NCBI GenBank assembly: GCA_964608315.1
Contig: CAZSNF010000002.1
Location: forward strand, 62,001 to 126,000
Origin: VXPQ01 sp964608315
GTDB taxonomy: Bacteria > Bacteroidota > Rhodothermia > Rhodothermales > VXPQ01
Length of the DNA: 64,000 nt
Reading direction: 5' to 3'
Positions within the stretch are counted from its first letter, which is position 1; the number at the start of each line of letters is the position of its first letter. The notes beneath the pieces are model-generated. The model ran no database searches. It saw only the letters and a program-made list of their open reading frames with translations, and was not told the DNA's origin. This document shows positions 43,571 through 51,885 of the stretch, in pieces. A program made the translations under genes and the position numbers.

Positions 43571-44562
43571 CGTCATCTTCTCAACACCTCCTCGATTTTG
43601 AAAAACCCCTCGTGGAGCTCGAACAAAAGCTCGACGAAATGAGGGCGTTCGACGCCGGGGACGCGAAAGGCGATCTGTCCCGGGAGATCGCTGCGCTGGA
43701 AGCCCGCGCGGACGAACTCCGCGCATCCATCTATCGCAATCTGACGCGGTGGCAGCGCGTGCAAATCGCGCGGCACCCGCTGCGGCCGTACACGCTGGAC
43801 TACATCGAAGGCATGACGGAAGACTTCGTGGAATTGCACGGCGACCGCCTGTACGGAGACGACCCCGCCATCGTGGGAGGATTTGCGAAATTCCGCGGCG
43901 CCGAATACGGCGGCGCGAATCGCCCCGTCATGATCATAGGGCACCAGAAAGGGCGCGACATGAAAAGCCGGAAATTCCGGCGTTTCGGCATGCCGAACCC
44001 GGAAGGATACCGCAAGGCTTTGCGACTCATGCGGCTCGCCGCCAAATTCAAGCGGCCGGTCGTTACGCTGCTCGACACGCCAGGCGCATACCCCGGCCTG
44101 GAGGCGGAAGAGCGGGGTCAGGCGGAAGCCATCGCCAAAAATCTGCTTGAGATGGCTCGCCTTCCCGTGCCCGTCGTGGTTGTGGTTATCGGCGAAGGAG
44201 CCTCGGGCGGCGCGCTCGGCATTGGCATAGGCGACCGCATCCTGATGCTCGAAAATGCCTGGTACTCCGTGATTTCTCCCGAAAGTTGCTCGCAGATCCT
44301 GTGGCGATCATGGGATTACAAGGAAGATGCGGCGCAATCCCTTAAACTTACGGCGCCCGACCTGGTCGAGTTCGGCGTCATTGACCGGATCATTCGGGAA
44401 CCGGAAGGAGGCGCGCACCGAAACCCGTCCGCCGCTATTCGCAGCGTGGGCATGGCGATTGCAGAAACGCTGGCGGAAATAGACGGGACGGCCCCGGAAG
44501 AACTGATCGAAAAACGCATCGAAAAGTTCGAACGCATGGGGAGCGTTCAGGCTGAACCATGA
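43567..44562 (+). CDS. accA: Acetyl-CoA carboxylase carboxyltransferase subunit alpha
   Basis: A 331-residue AccA, which with AccD moves the carboxyl group from biotin to acetyl-CoA to make malonyl-CoA for fatty-acid synthesis. The family blocks are clear: NLTRWQRVQIARHPLRPYTL, VELHGDRLYGDDPAIVGG, DTPGAYPGLEAEERGQ and GEGASGGALGIG. The ATG at 43567 overlaps the stop of the glycosyltransferase gene (ATGA), an odd pairing for a housekeeping gene. nadC starts 28 bp later. Confidence 0.96.
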   Translation: MTSSSQHLLDFEKPLVELEQKLDEMRAFDAGDAKGDLSREIAALEARADELRASIYRNLTRWQRVQIARHPLRPYTLDYIEGMTEDFVELHGDRLYGDDPAIVGGFAKFRGAEYGGANRPVMIIGHQKGRDMKSRKFRRFGMPNPEGYRKALRLMRLAAKFKRPVVTLLDTPGAYPGLEAEERGQAEAIAKNLLEMARLPVPVVVVVIGEGASGGALGIGIGDRILMLENAWYSVISPESCSQILWRSWDYKEDAAQSLKLTAPDLVEFGVIDRIIREPEGGAHRNPSAAIRSVGMAIAETLAEIDGTAPEELIEKRIEKFERMGSVQAEP

Positions 44563-44590
44563 CCGCATTCCATCCGGCGCGCCATCCGCA

Positions 44591-45502
44591 ATGAACGATT
44601 TACCCGACTATATCTCCGAGGAGGCGTTGCGGAGATTCGTCCGGGACGCGCTTGCGGAGGACGTGGGCGCCGGGGACATAACCACGAAAGCCGTCGTCGA
44701 TGGCGCGCTGCAAGCCGAAGGGCGCTTCCTGGCCAAGGCGGACGGCGTACTGGCGGGCCTGGTCGCGGCCGAATATGTTTTCTCGGCGGCTGACAGCCGC
44801 ATCCGATGCTCCTGGACATGCAACGAGGGCGAATTCGTTCGCGCAGGCGCAATGTTCGGGACGGCGTCCGGACCCGCGCAGGGGCTGCTTGCGGCCGAGC
44901 GCCTGGCCCTGAACCTGATGCAGCGCATGAGCGGCGTCGCCACGCTTACGCGCCGCTTCGCAGACGCCGTCCAGGGGCTCCCCGCGCAGATCATGGATAC
45001 GCGCAAGACGGCGCCGGGCCTGCGGCGGCTCGATAAATGGGCTGTCCGACTGGGCGACGGCGCAAACCATCGCCTGGGCCTCGACGATATGTTCCTCATA
45101 AAGGATAACCATATTGCCGCCGCGGGGGGCGTGGCGGAAGCGCTGCGGGCGGCGGAGCGGTATCGGCGGACGCGCGCCCTGTCGATACCCATCGAGATCG
45201 AAGCCCGCACCCTCGACGAGGTGCGGGAAGCGCTAAGCGCGAAAATACTCGATGCCGGGTGCGGCGACCGTATTCTGCTGGACAATATGGTAGACCTGTC
45301 TGCCGACGGAAAGCCGGACGTATCCCGTCTCCAGGAAGCCATGACCCTCGTTGCCGGACAGATTCCCGTCGAAGTGTCCGGCAACGTAACTCTCGACACG
45401 GTCCGGGCCATCGCCGAAACGGGCGTACGGTATATTTCCTGCGGCGCCCTGACGCATTCCGTCGAAGCGCTGGATATTTCCCTGCAACTGCGCATGGCGT
45501 AG
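44591..45502 (+). CDS. nadC: Quinolinate phosphoribosyltransferase
   Basis: A 303-residue NadC, which converts quinolinate and PRPP to nicotinate mononucleotide in de novo NAD synthesis. Conserved parts are ALAEDVGAGDITT at the start, the active-site DTRKTAPGLRRLDKWAVRLG block with the Thr-Arg-Lys-Thr motif, HRLGLDDMFLIKDNH, and VEVSGNVTLDTVRAIAETGV at the end. It is complete. The next gene is preceded by an unusual phased repeat. Confidence 0.96.
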   Translation: MNDLPDYISEEALRRFVRDALAEDVGAGDITTKAVVDGALQAEGRFLAKADGVLAGLVAAEYVFSAADSRIRCSWTCNEGEFVRAGAMFGTASGPAQGLLAAERLALNLMQRMSGVATLTRRFADAVQGLPAQIMDTRKTAPGLRRLDKWAVRLGDGANHRLGLDDMFLIKDNHIAAAGGVAEALRAAERYRRTRALSIPIEIEARTLDEVREALSAKILDAGCGDRILLDNMVDLSADGKPDVSRLQEAMTLVAGQIPVEVSGNVTLDTVRAIAETGVRYISCGALTHSVEALDISLQLRMA

Positions 45503-45545
45503 GAGGGCGCCGCCCCGCCTGTTGCGCCAGACAGAAAACGGCCTT

Positions 45546-45604
45546 TTGTAATACGTTGTACAGACGTTGTAGCTACCTTGTACTGACATTGTACATACAT
45601 TGTA
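45546..45604. promoter_or_regulatory. Phased array of six TTGTA motifs upstream of the ROK kinase
   Basis: TTGTA occurs at 45546, 45556, 45567, 45578, 45589 and 45600, spaced 10, 11, 11, 11 and 11 bases: one DNA turn apart. Three of the units read TTGTAC. The array ends ten bases before the ATG at 45614, so it covers the place where a ribosome site would be, and no clear Shine-Dalgarno is seen. It may be a multi-site operator or a stack of promoter-like elements. Confidence 0.6.
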
Positions 45605-45613
45605 ATACGCCAC

Positions 45614-46582
45614 ATGAATCGATCTGCAAACATTTTGGCTCGCGAGGCGCCCGTGCGATACGGCGGCGTCGAAGCCGGCGGCACGAAATTCGTGTGCGCG
45701 ATCGGGGACGCTTCGCTGACGTTGCTCGAACGTGTCGAATTCCCCACGACCACGCCCGCCGAAACGCTCGACCGGACTATCGATTTTTTTCGATCCCGGT
45801 CAGAAAACGGCGCATTGGCCGCATTGGGCGTCGGGTCCTTCGGACCGGTAGACCCCCGCCCCGGCTCGCCAACCTGGGGGTATATCACCACCACGCCCAA
45901 GGAAGGATGGCGCCACACAGATTTTGCAGGGCGCCTTGGGCGCGCGCTGGGGACGCCTGTCGGCTTCGATACGGACACGAACGCCGCCGCGCTCGGAGAG
46001 GGCGCGCTCGGCGCAGCGCAGGGCTTGCACACGTTCGTATACCTGACCATCGGCACGGGAGTGGGCGGCGGAGCCCTGGTCGGCGGTACGCGAATACACG
46101 GCCTGCTGCATCCGGAGATGGGACATATGAGGCTGCCGCGCGCCGAAGGCGACGATTTCGAAGGCGCGTGCCCCTTTCATGGCGATTGCCTGGAAGGCAT
46201 GGTCTCCGGCCCCGCGCTGCGCGCCCGCGCAGGCGGTCCGCCGCACCATCTGCCCCCCGACCACGAAATATGGACCTGTACAGTGCATTATCTCTCCGCC
46301 GCGCTGGCGAATATTACGTGCATCCTTTCCCCGCAGCGCATTATCCTCGGCGGAGGCGTCATGCATCAGCGCCATTTGTTTCCGCGCATCCGGCGGGGCG
46401 TACAACGCCTTCTCGCCGGCTACCTGCAAAGCCCGGAAATCCTTGAGCATCCTGAAACGTTCATCGTGCCCCCGGGACTTGGGGACAATGCCGGCGTGGC
46501 AGGTTCGCTGGCGCTGGCCCGCCTCGCCGCCGGACATGACGTTGGCCGGGAACAGAAACATTCCGCCGAAAGAACCATTTGA
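45614..46582 (+). CDS. ROK family sugar kinase (fructokinase-like)
   Basis: A 322-residue ROK kinase. The phosphate loop is GGVEAGGTKFVCAIG near residue 17, as in bacterial fructokinases of the ScrK/GmuE type. IGTGVGGGALV follows the catalytic DTDTNAAALGE segment with its aspartates, and the zinc-binding motif is HPEMGH with CPFHGDCLEG. It probably phosphorylates fructose or a related hexose with ATP in the cytoplasm. It lacks an N-terminal HTH, so it is not a repressor. It is preceded by the TTGTA array. Confidence 0.9.
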   Translation: MNRSANILAREAPVRYGGVEAGGTKFVCAIGDASLTLLERVEFPTTTPAETLDRTIDFFRSRSENGALAALGVGSFGPVDPRPGSPTWGYITTTPKEGWRHTDFAGRLGRALGTPVGFDTDTNAAALGEGALGAAQGLHTFVYLTIGTGVGGGALVGGTRIHGLLHPEMGHMRLPRAEGDDFEGACPFHGDCLEGMVSGPALRARAGGPPHHLPPDHEIWTCTVHYLSAALANITCILSPQRIILGGGVMHQRHLFPRIRRGVQRLLAGYLQSPEILEHPETFIVPPGLGDNAGVAGSLALARLAAGHDVGREQKHSAERTI

Positions 46583-46610
46583 TCGGAATATCCTTTAAAG
46601 AGAACAAACT

Positions 46611-46629
46611 GCGCCCATCCTTCGGGCGC
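46611..46629 (+). terminator. Possible terminator hairpin after the ROK kinase
   Basis: GCGCCC and GGGCGC (46611-46616 and 46624-46629) pair around a seven-base loop, 28 bp after the stop codon. The following bases are only weakly T-rich, so it is a tentative call. Confidence 0.35.
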
Positions 46630-46704
46630 TTGCTTCAACTCCATTTTTCCGAACCGGCCCGAATCCCTTTTCATGCGATAAGCGCTACGGCACAAGCATC
46701 TACA

Positions 46705-46806
46705 GGAATAGTCTGATCAAAACCGCTTCCTCAGCGCTTCGCGTACGTGAAGCGCCCTTCGGGAGGCGGATTTAACCAGACGATCCTGCAACATAACGAC
46801 GCAGCG
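46705..46806. repeat. Dispersed inverted-repeat element, copy 3 (short)
   Basis: Starts GGAATAGTCTGATCAAAACC, matching copy 1 over CTGATCAAAACCGCTTC, and contains GTGAAGCGCCCTTCGGGAGG, the same block as in copy 5 read in reverse, then ACATAACGACGCAGCG. It ends just before the WcaJ-like gene at 46812, so it forms that gene's upstream region. Confidence 0.55.
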
Positions 46807-46811
46807 TCTCT

Positions 46812-48221
46812 ATGTTACAAGAGCAAAGCCGGCTGTTTCAGCGCATCCTGTTCGCCGTCGATCTGGCCCTGATCGTCATCGGGTGGATTCTCGCCTGGTT
46901 CATTCGTTTCGAAGTTCTTGCGTGGACCGGGTTCATCCCCCCGCCCGAGTGGCTCCCCCTTTCAAGGTATCTCGCCTTTCTGCCGTGGGTGCTCATCGTT
47001 TCCATGGCGGCGTTCTGGTTCGCCGGTCTGTACGCCCCGGACCGACTGCAACGCATGACGCATCTCGCGCTGAGCGTCGCCAAGGCAGTCGTCATTGGCC
47101 TTATCGTGATCACCGCATCGCTGTCCTTCTATCGCGAACTGTATTTCTCGCGCCTGCACATGATGCTTTTCGGCGCCGTTACTCCGATGCTGATGGTGCT
47201 CGCCCGCCTCGCCATGTATATGCTGCTCCGGCGCGCGCGGAAACGGGGAATGTACCTGCGGCGCGTTCTCATTCTGGGCGCGGGCGACGCCGGGCGCAAA
47301 CTGGAAGAAGCGTTGCGGCGGTATCCCTGGATCGGTTTCGAAATTGCGGGTTTCCTCGACGATCGGAAAAGAGATCAGGAAGACGTGCTGGGCGAAATAT
47401 CGGAAGCAGTGGCGGTCGTGGATCGTTTTCAGCAGGAAAACCGCCCTATTGATTACGTCTACATCGCCCTTCCGCTCACCGCGCTGCACCGGATCGAACC
47501 GATCGTGAACGAATTGTCCACCCGGCTGGCGCATGTCTGTATCGTGCCGGACCTGTTTCATTTCGACATTGTGAACAGCCGGGTAACCAGCGTGGGAGGA
47601 TTGCCCATTATCCACCTGCTCGACGAGGCCCCGCTGGAGTTCGCCCGCATCACGAAGCGCATCGTGGACATGGCCTTCGCCGCGGCGGCGCTGGTCCTGC
47701 TTTCCCCGCTCCTGCTCTTGCTGGCCATCGGGGTGAAATTATCTTCGCCCGGGCCGGTGTTCTATCGGCAAAGCCGCATGGGGCTGAACGGGCGCACGTT
47801 CGATATGCTGAAATTCCGGTCCATGCCCGTGGACGCCGAAGCCGCCACCGGCGCCGTGTGGGCGAAGGCGGGCGAAAAGCGAGCCACCCGGATCGGCGCG
47901 CTCATGCGGCGCACCTCGCTCGACGAATTGCCGCAATTCATCAATGTGCTCAAGGGGGATATGTCCGTGGTGGGGCCGCGGCCCGAACGCCCGGTGTTCA
48001 TCGAGCAGTTCCGGGGGCGCGTGCCCCGTTACATGCTGCGGCACAAGGTCAAGGCGGGCATTACGGGCTGGGCGCAGGTCAATGGCTGGCGAGGGGACAC
48101 GTCTATTGAAAAGCGCATCGAATACGATCTCTACTATATCCGAAACTGGTCCCTCGCCCTGGACGTCAAGATTATGATCATGACGCTCTGGGCCGGGTTC
48201 GTGAACAAGAATGCGTATTGA
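46812..48221 (+). CDS. Undecaprenyl-phosphate hexose-1-phosphate transferase (WcaJ-type)
   Basis: A 469-residue polyprenyl glycosylphosphotransferase. Four N-terminal helices (about 10-130), a nucleotide-binding-like middle domain (about 145-265, RRVLILGAGDAGRKL) and a C-terminal catalytic domain with a re-entrant helix (about 280-300), KFRSMPVDAE, and the catalytic TSLDELPQFINVLKGDMS and PRPERP blocks. It starts exopolysaccharide or capsule repeat synthesis by loading a sugar phosphate (often glucose) onto undecaprenyl phosphate. The sugar specificity cannot be read from sequence. No other glycan-assembly gene follows directly. Confidence 0.92.
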   Translation: MLQEQSRLFQRILFAVDLALIVIGWILAWFIRFEVLAWTGFIPPPEWLPLSRYLAFLPWVLIVSMAAFWFAGLYAPDRLQRMTHLALSVAKAVVIGLIVITASLSFYRELYFSRLHMMLFGAVTPMLMVLARLAMYMLLRRARKRGMYLRRVLILGAGDAGRKLEEALRRYPWIGFEIAGFLDDRKRDQEDVLGEISEAVAVVDRFQQENRPIDYVYIALPLTALHRIEPIVNELSTRLAHVCIVPDLFHFDIVNSRVTSVGGLPIIHLLDEAPLEFARITKRIVDMAFAAAALVLLSPLLLLLAIGVKLSSPGPVFYRQSRMGLNGRTFDMLKFRSMPVDAEAATGAVWAKAGEKRATRIGALMRRTSLDELPQFINVLKGDMSVVGPRPERPVFIEQFRGRVPRYMLRHKVKAGITGWAQVNGWRGDTSIEKRIEYDLYYIRNWSLALDVKIMIMTLWAGFVNKNAY

Positions 48222-48530
48222 GGCGGGGATATCTGGAGTGGGGCGGGGCGGTATTTGGAGTGAGGCGGGACGGTATCGGATTGGGGCGAGGCGGTATGCG
48301 GGCACAGATTCGCCGGGAATGATGGGGAGCGGAACGAGCGCAGGGGCTGCGGTTGCGCGACGGGTACATAGCATTTGTACGATTCATATTGTACAATTCA
48401 TAACGATTTGCAAGAAATGCAGGGACGGTTATATTATTCGGAGCAATCAAAGCGATGAAGCATGGGCTTTCGCCGCCATGGACTTTCCCCTGTACGCAGC
48501 GGCCGCATAAGGACCTTGCCGGACAAGATT
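48222..48530 (+). promoter_or_regulatory. Intergenic region with repeats upstream of the helicase
   Basis: The first 80 bp hold three imperfect copies of a GGCGGkrCGGTATyGGA-like unit (about 48240-48297). Further on, a 14-bp direct repeat lies at 48375-48402: TTGTACGATTCATA followed at once by TTGTACAATTCATA. The TTGTAC core is shared with the array upstream of the ROK kinase. A small in-frame extension of the helicase from 48462 is possible. No other gene is seen. Confidence 0.5.
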
Positions 48531-51500
48531 ATGAAGATTGGCGTCGGGGGCCTCTTCGCTACGGGAAACGATCCTGATCGCGACCGGATATTCCATGTGG
48601 CGGGAATGCGCTATTCCGACCGCGCCACACCTGTCGCCAAAGACTGGATTCTCGACCCCGGGCGTAATCTCACACGGCGACTCTATGAACAAAGCCGGGT
48701 CGGCAAGGAACTCCGAAAAGGAAAACCATCCTGGGAAAAAGCAAAACCGGACATCGCTCCCTTCTTCGCCGATCTGGATGTGCTCTTCCTGTACGACCGG
48801 AACCCGCAACGGGACTGGTTCCGGCGTACCGTACTCCATACCGCCCGGAACCAAACAGAAAACGGTCGAGCCGGGCGCAAAACCCCCATCTGCATCGATT
48901 TCCGGGAGATAGCCCGGTTTTTTCTTCCCGACCGCGATCTCCCGGACGACGAAACGCTGATCCGGCAATCCATTCCCGAAACAGAATGGAACCGCTCCGA
49001 TCCCCGGTTGCCGCTCCTCGTACGTAGCCTTGGCCTGCTGTTGCAAGACATTATCGATGCGATTCGCTCCGAATCGCAGGCAAAACCGGGATACGCGCTC
49101 GTATACAGCCTGCTTGATCAGGCCATGGCGTCGCAAAGCAAATCCTCCGGCAGGTTCGAAGATTTTCGCGCGGTATTAGAGATAGCCGGCATAGCGCACC
49201 GAATTCATTGGAGCGACGATCTGTTCGCCAAACCCTATGGGGACAAGACGCCCGATACCATCCCCGATACGGATTCGTGGAATGGTCTCCTGACCCGGGA
49301 AGCACACACAGCTTCGGCGCCCCCTGCAACGGAAACAAGTCAGCGCATGCCGGAACCGCCTGACATCGCACTCCTTAACGGGAGCGAGACGCACCGGGGC
49401 AATGGGCGGATGCCGTCACCCTTCAAGGTCGACGCAGAGCGCTCTTCAGGCGAAACAGTACCCCCGCCCATAGTCAGCCTTGAACATGTGGACGAGGCCT
49501 TCACTCGGCTGATCGCAGAGACAGAAGACTTCAGACCCCGGAACGAACAACAGACCTTCGCCCGCTTCTGCGCCGACGCGATCAATAAAGGAGGCATGTA
49601 CGCCATCGAGGCCGGAACAGGCACAGGGAAAACGTTGGGATATCTGATACCGGCCTTCGAATGTATTCGACAGGGCCGCACCCAAAAGACACACGGCTGC
49701 AAAGTCGGCAAAATCATTGTCGCCACAGCCACGAAGAATTTACAGGACCACCTTCTTGAAACGGAATGGCCCCGCCTTGCCCGTACGGGATCGCTTTATC
49801 AGGATTTCAAAGCAGCGCCGCTCAAGGGTAAAAACAACTTTTTGTGCATAACTGCTGTGGTCGATCTGTTCGAGGAAGCGTATGGGCCGATAGCCTCGGA
49901 TCGAAAAACCGGGAAAACACCTCGATCGCGGCGGAAACGTCCTGCAAACGCAATCCGCGACGGCCTGACAGAGAAGCGCCTGGCCTGGCTGTTTCTGTTC
50001 CTGGCAATCGTGCGCAATCGGGGGGGAACAGAAAATATCCACTGGGCCTTTTTCCGGAAACGATTCCCCGATCTGGACGATTTTCTCGACGAATCAAATG
50101 CATCCGTGGCCTGCACGTCCGACCTGTGCCGCATGGGCGCATCCTGTATTTACCCCCGGCACCTGAAAAAAGCCCGGGAGGCGGACATCGTGGTTACGAA
50201 CCACTATAAACTGCCTCTCATGGACAGCCAGATACAGGAACCGGCGCAAGTGTGCCTGATCGACGAGGCGGATCAATTTCCGGACAACTTGCGCAACGCC
50301 GCTACCATGACGCTGTCCACCTACCGTATCCGGCGCAGGTTTTTGCAACGGATTGCAGGCTCGGAACGCCGCCGCGGATTCGCGCAAATTCTGGAAGATC
50401 GTTTTGTGAAATCGCTGCAGGCGACCGGAAAGCTAATCGCCAATAACGACACGCTCGAACAGGCTCTTTCGAACGTGCAATCCATTCGATCAGATTGCGA
50501 GGAAATACACGTTCTCCTGAACAGTATCGGAGAAACGTCCAGGGACTATCCTGACGGGGAAACCCGGCGATGGGCCACGATGCACCCGGCGACCGGAAAG
50601 CATTTCCAAACGCACCTGTCCTCGCTGGCCGCCCGCTTCGATCATATTGCTACATGCTGGGACGCCCTTCTGAACAGCGAATTATACGAAGACGCCGGAA
50701 ACAAGCGAATGCAACGCGAAAAAGCGCGTATCGTAAAATATGTCCGGTTTGCAAAGGAACTGAACTTCAAGGCGTCGGAAATCGCAAACGATTATCCTTC
50801 GGAAAATTTCGTACATATCTGCGCCTTCCGCGGCGAGGGATGGACGCTGCAAAAAATCCCCTACGACATCTCGGCGGTCCTGAAAGAAACATGCTGCAAG
50901 CGCTATGCGACCACCCTCTTCACTTCGGCGACATTGTTCGTGGACAACCGCCTCGATCTGTTTTCCGACAACCTGGGCGTTCCGTTCGATGCGCATACGT
51001 CGGAGCGCATTGCCTCGCCTTTCGATTACGCCAATAATGTGAAGGGGTTTGTAACCAATTCCATTCCACCCTATTGGTCCAGCGGCCCTGCACAACGAAA
51101 AAGCAGGTGGCGTAAGGAAGCCGCAGGCGCTCTTGCCCGTCTCGCTGTGGCGCTGAACGGGCGCACGCTGGCCCTCTTCACCAGTACGGAAGAAATGCGC
51201 GACGTCTACGAACAGGTACGACCCGTTCTGGAGCGATACGGTATCGATCCTCTGTTACAGGACGGAAGCAGCCTTGCGGAAATCAATGCATTCCGCACCA
51301 CGGAGCACAGTGTGCTCTTCGGAGTGGATCGATTCTGGACCGGGGTCGATTTTCCCGGCCCAACATTATCCCAGGTTGTTGTGGTGCGCCTGCCCAACCC
51401 GAACCTCGGAGATCCGCTTATTGCACACCGGCAAGAATGCATGGGCGATACATTCTGGGAAAAATATTATCGGCCCACCACCAAACTGAAATTGCGACAG

Positions 51501-51806
51501 GGTTTCGGACGCCTGATCCGTTCGGAAAAAGACAAGGGATTGTTCGTCGCGCTGGATCAGCGGCTGTGGTCGAACGAGCGCATGCGGAATCTGCAGGGCG
51601 CCGTACCCGTGAGACTGCATCGCCGCTCCACCGAACCGGACGAAATGGACTGGTTTATCGACGAGGGTCTGGTGCATCTGGGCCTGAAGGCGGAATTCAA
51701 GGACCGCAATATTGACCTGCGGAACATAAAAATTCCAGACAAATCCCGCCCTGCCGCCTCTGGCAAACCACGCCCTGCCGCAGGAAGGCCGGGACAAAAA
51801 AGATGA
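48531..51806 (+). CDS. DinG/XPD-like superfamily 2 helicase with inactive N-terminal exonuclease domain
   Basis: A 1091-residue helicase. Residues 1-180 align with DnaQ-type 3'-5' exonucleases (LFATGNDPDRDRIFHVAGMRY stands where active enzymes have DxExTG...DRIIEIGAV), but the catalytic acidic residues are missing. The helicase part has Walker A EAGTGTGKT (about 359-367) and DEAD in LIDEADQF (about 576). Four cysteines, one near 437 and three in CTSDLCRMGASC (about 527-538), fit the iron-sulfur cluster of XPD/DinG helicases. The motif VI region is RQGFGRLIRSEKDKG. Likely a 5'-3' DNA helicase for repair or R-loop removal. I prefer the ATG at 48531, where the exonuclease fold begins, over 48462. 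Confidence 0.85.
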   Translation: MKIGVGGLFATGNDPDRDRIFHVAGMRYSDRATPVAKDWILDPGRNLTRRLYEQSRVGKELRKGKPSWEKAKPDIAPFFADLDVLFLYDRNPQRDWFRRTVLHTARNQTENGRAGRKTPICIDFREIARFFLPDRDLPDDETLIRQSIPETEWNRSDPRLPLLVRSLGLLLQDIIDAIRSESQAKPGYALVYSLLDQAMASQSKSSGRFEDFRAVLEIAGIAHRIHWSDDLFAKPYGDKTPDTIPDTDSWNGLLTREAHTASAPPATETSQRMPEPPDIALLNGSETHRGNGRMPSPFKVDAERSSGETVPPPIVSLEHVDEAFTRLIAETEDFRPRNEQQTFARFCADAINKGGMYAIEAGTGTGKTLGYLIPAFECIRQGRTQKTHGCKVGKIIVATATKNLQDHLLETEWPRLARTGSLYQDFKAAPLKGKNNFLCITAVVDLFEEAYGPIASDRKTGKTPRSRRKRPANAIRDGLTEKRLAWLFLFLAIVRNRGGTENIHWAFFRKRFPDLDDFLDESNASVACTSDLCRMGASCIYPRHLKKAREADIVVTNHYKLPLMDSQIQEPAQVCLIDEADQFPDNLRNAATMTLSTYRIRRRFLQRIAGSERRRGFAQILEDRFVKSLQATGKLIANNDTLEQALSNVQSIRSDCEEIHVLLNSIGETSRDYPDGETRRWATMHPATGKHFQTHLSSLAARFDHIATCWDALLNSELYEDAGNKRMQREKARIVKYVRFAKELNFKASEIANDYPSENFVHICAFRGEGWTLQKIPYDISAVLKETCCKRYATTLFTSATLFVDNRLDLFSDNLGVPFDAHTSERIASPFDYANNVKGFVTNSIPPYWSSGPAQRKSRWRKEAAGALARLAVALNGRTLALFTSTEEMRDVYEQVRPVLERYGIDPLLQDGSSLAEINAFRTTEHSVLFGVDRFWTGVDFPGPTLSQVVVVRLPNPNLGDPLIAHRQECMGDTFWEKYYRPTTKLKLRQGFGRLIRSEKDKGLFVALDQRLWSNERMRNLQGAVPVRLHRRSTEPDEMDWFIDEGLVHLGLKAEFKDRNIDLRNIKIPDKSRPAASGKPRPAAGRPGQKR

Positions 51807-51885
51807 TCGGGACGAGATATAGCATAGCGGGCCGCCCGCCGCGCCCACGCAGCCCGCATCATAACAAACGCCATACTCCGTCGTC

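Noticed and set aside
45546..45604. CRISPR-like array
   Set aside because: Units are only 10 to 11 bp with no spacers, and no cas gene is present.
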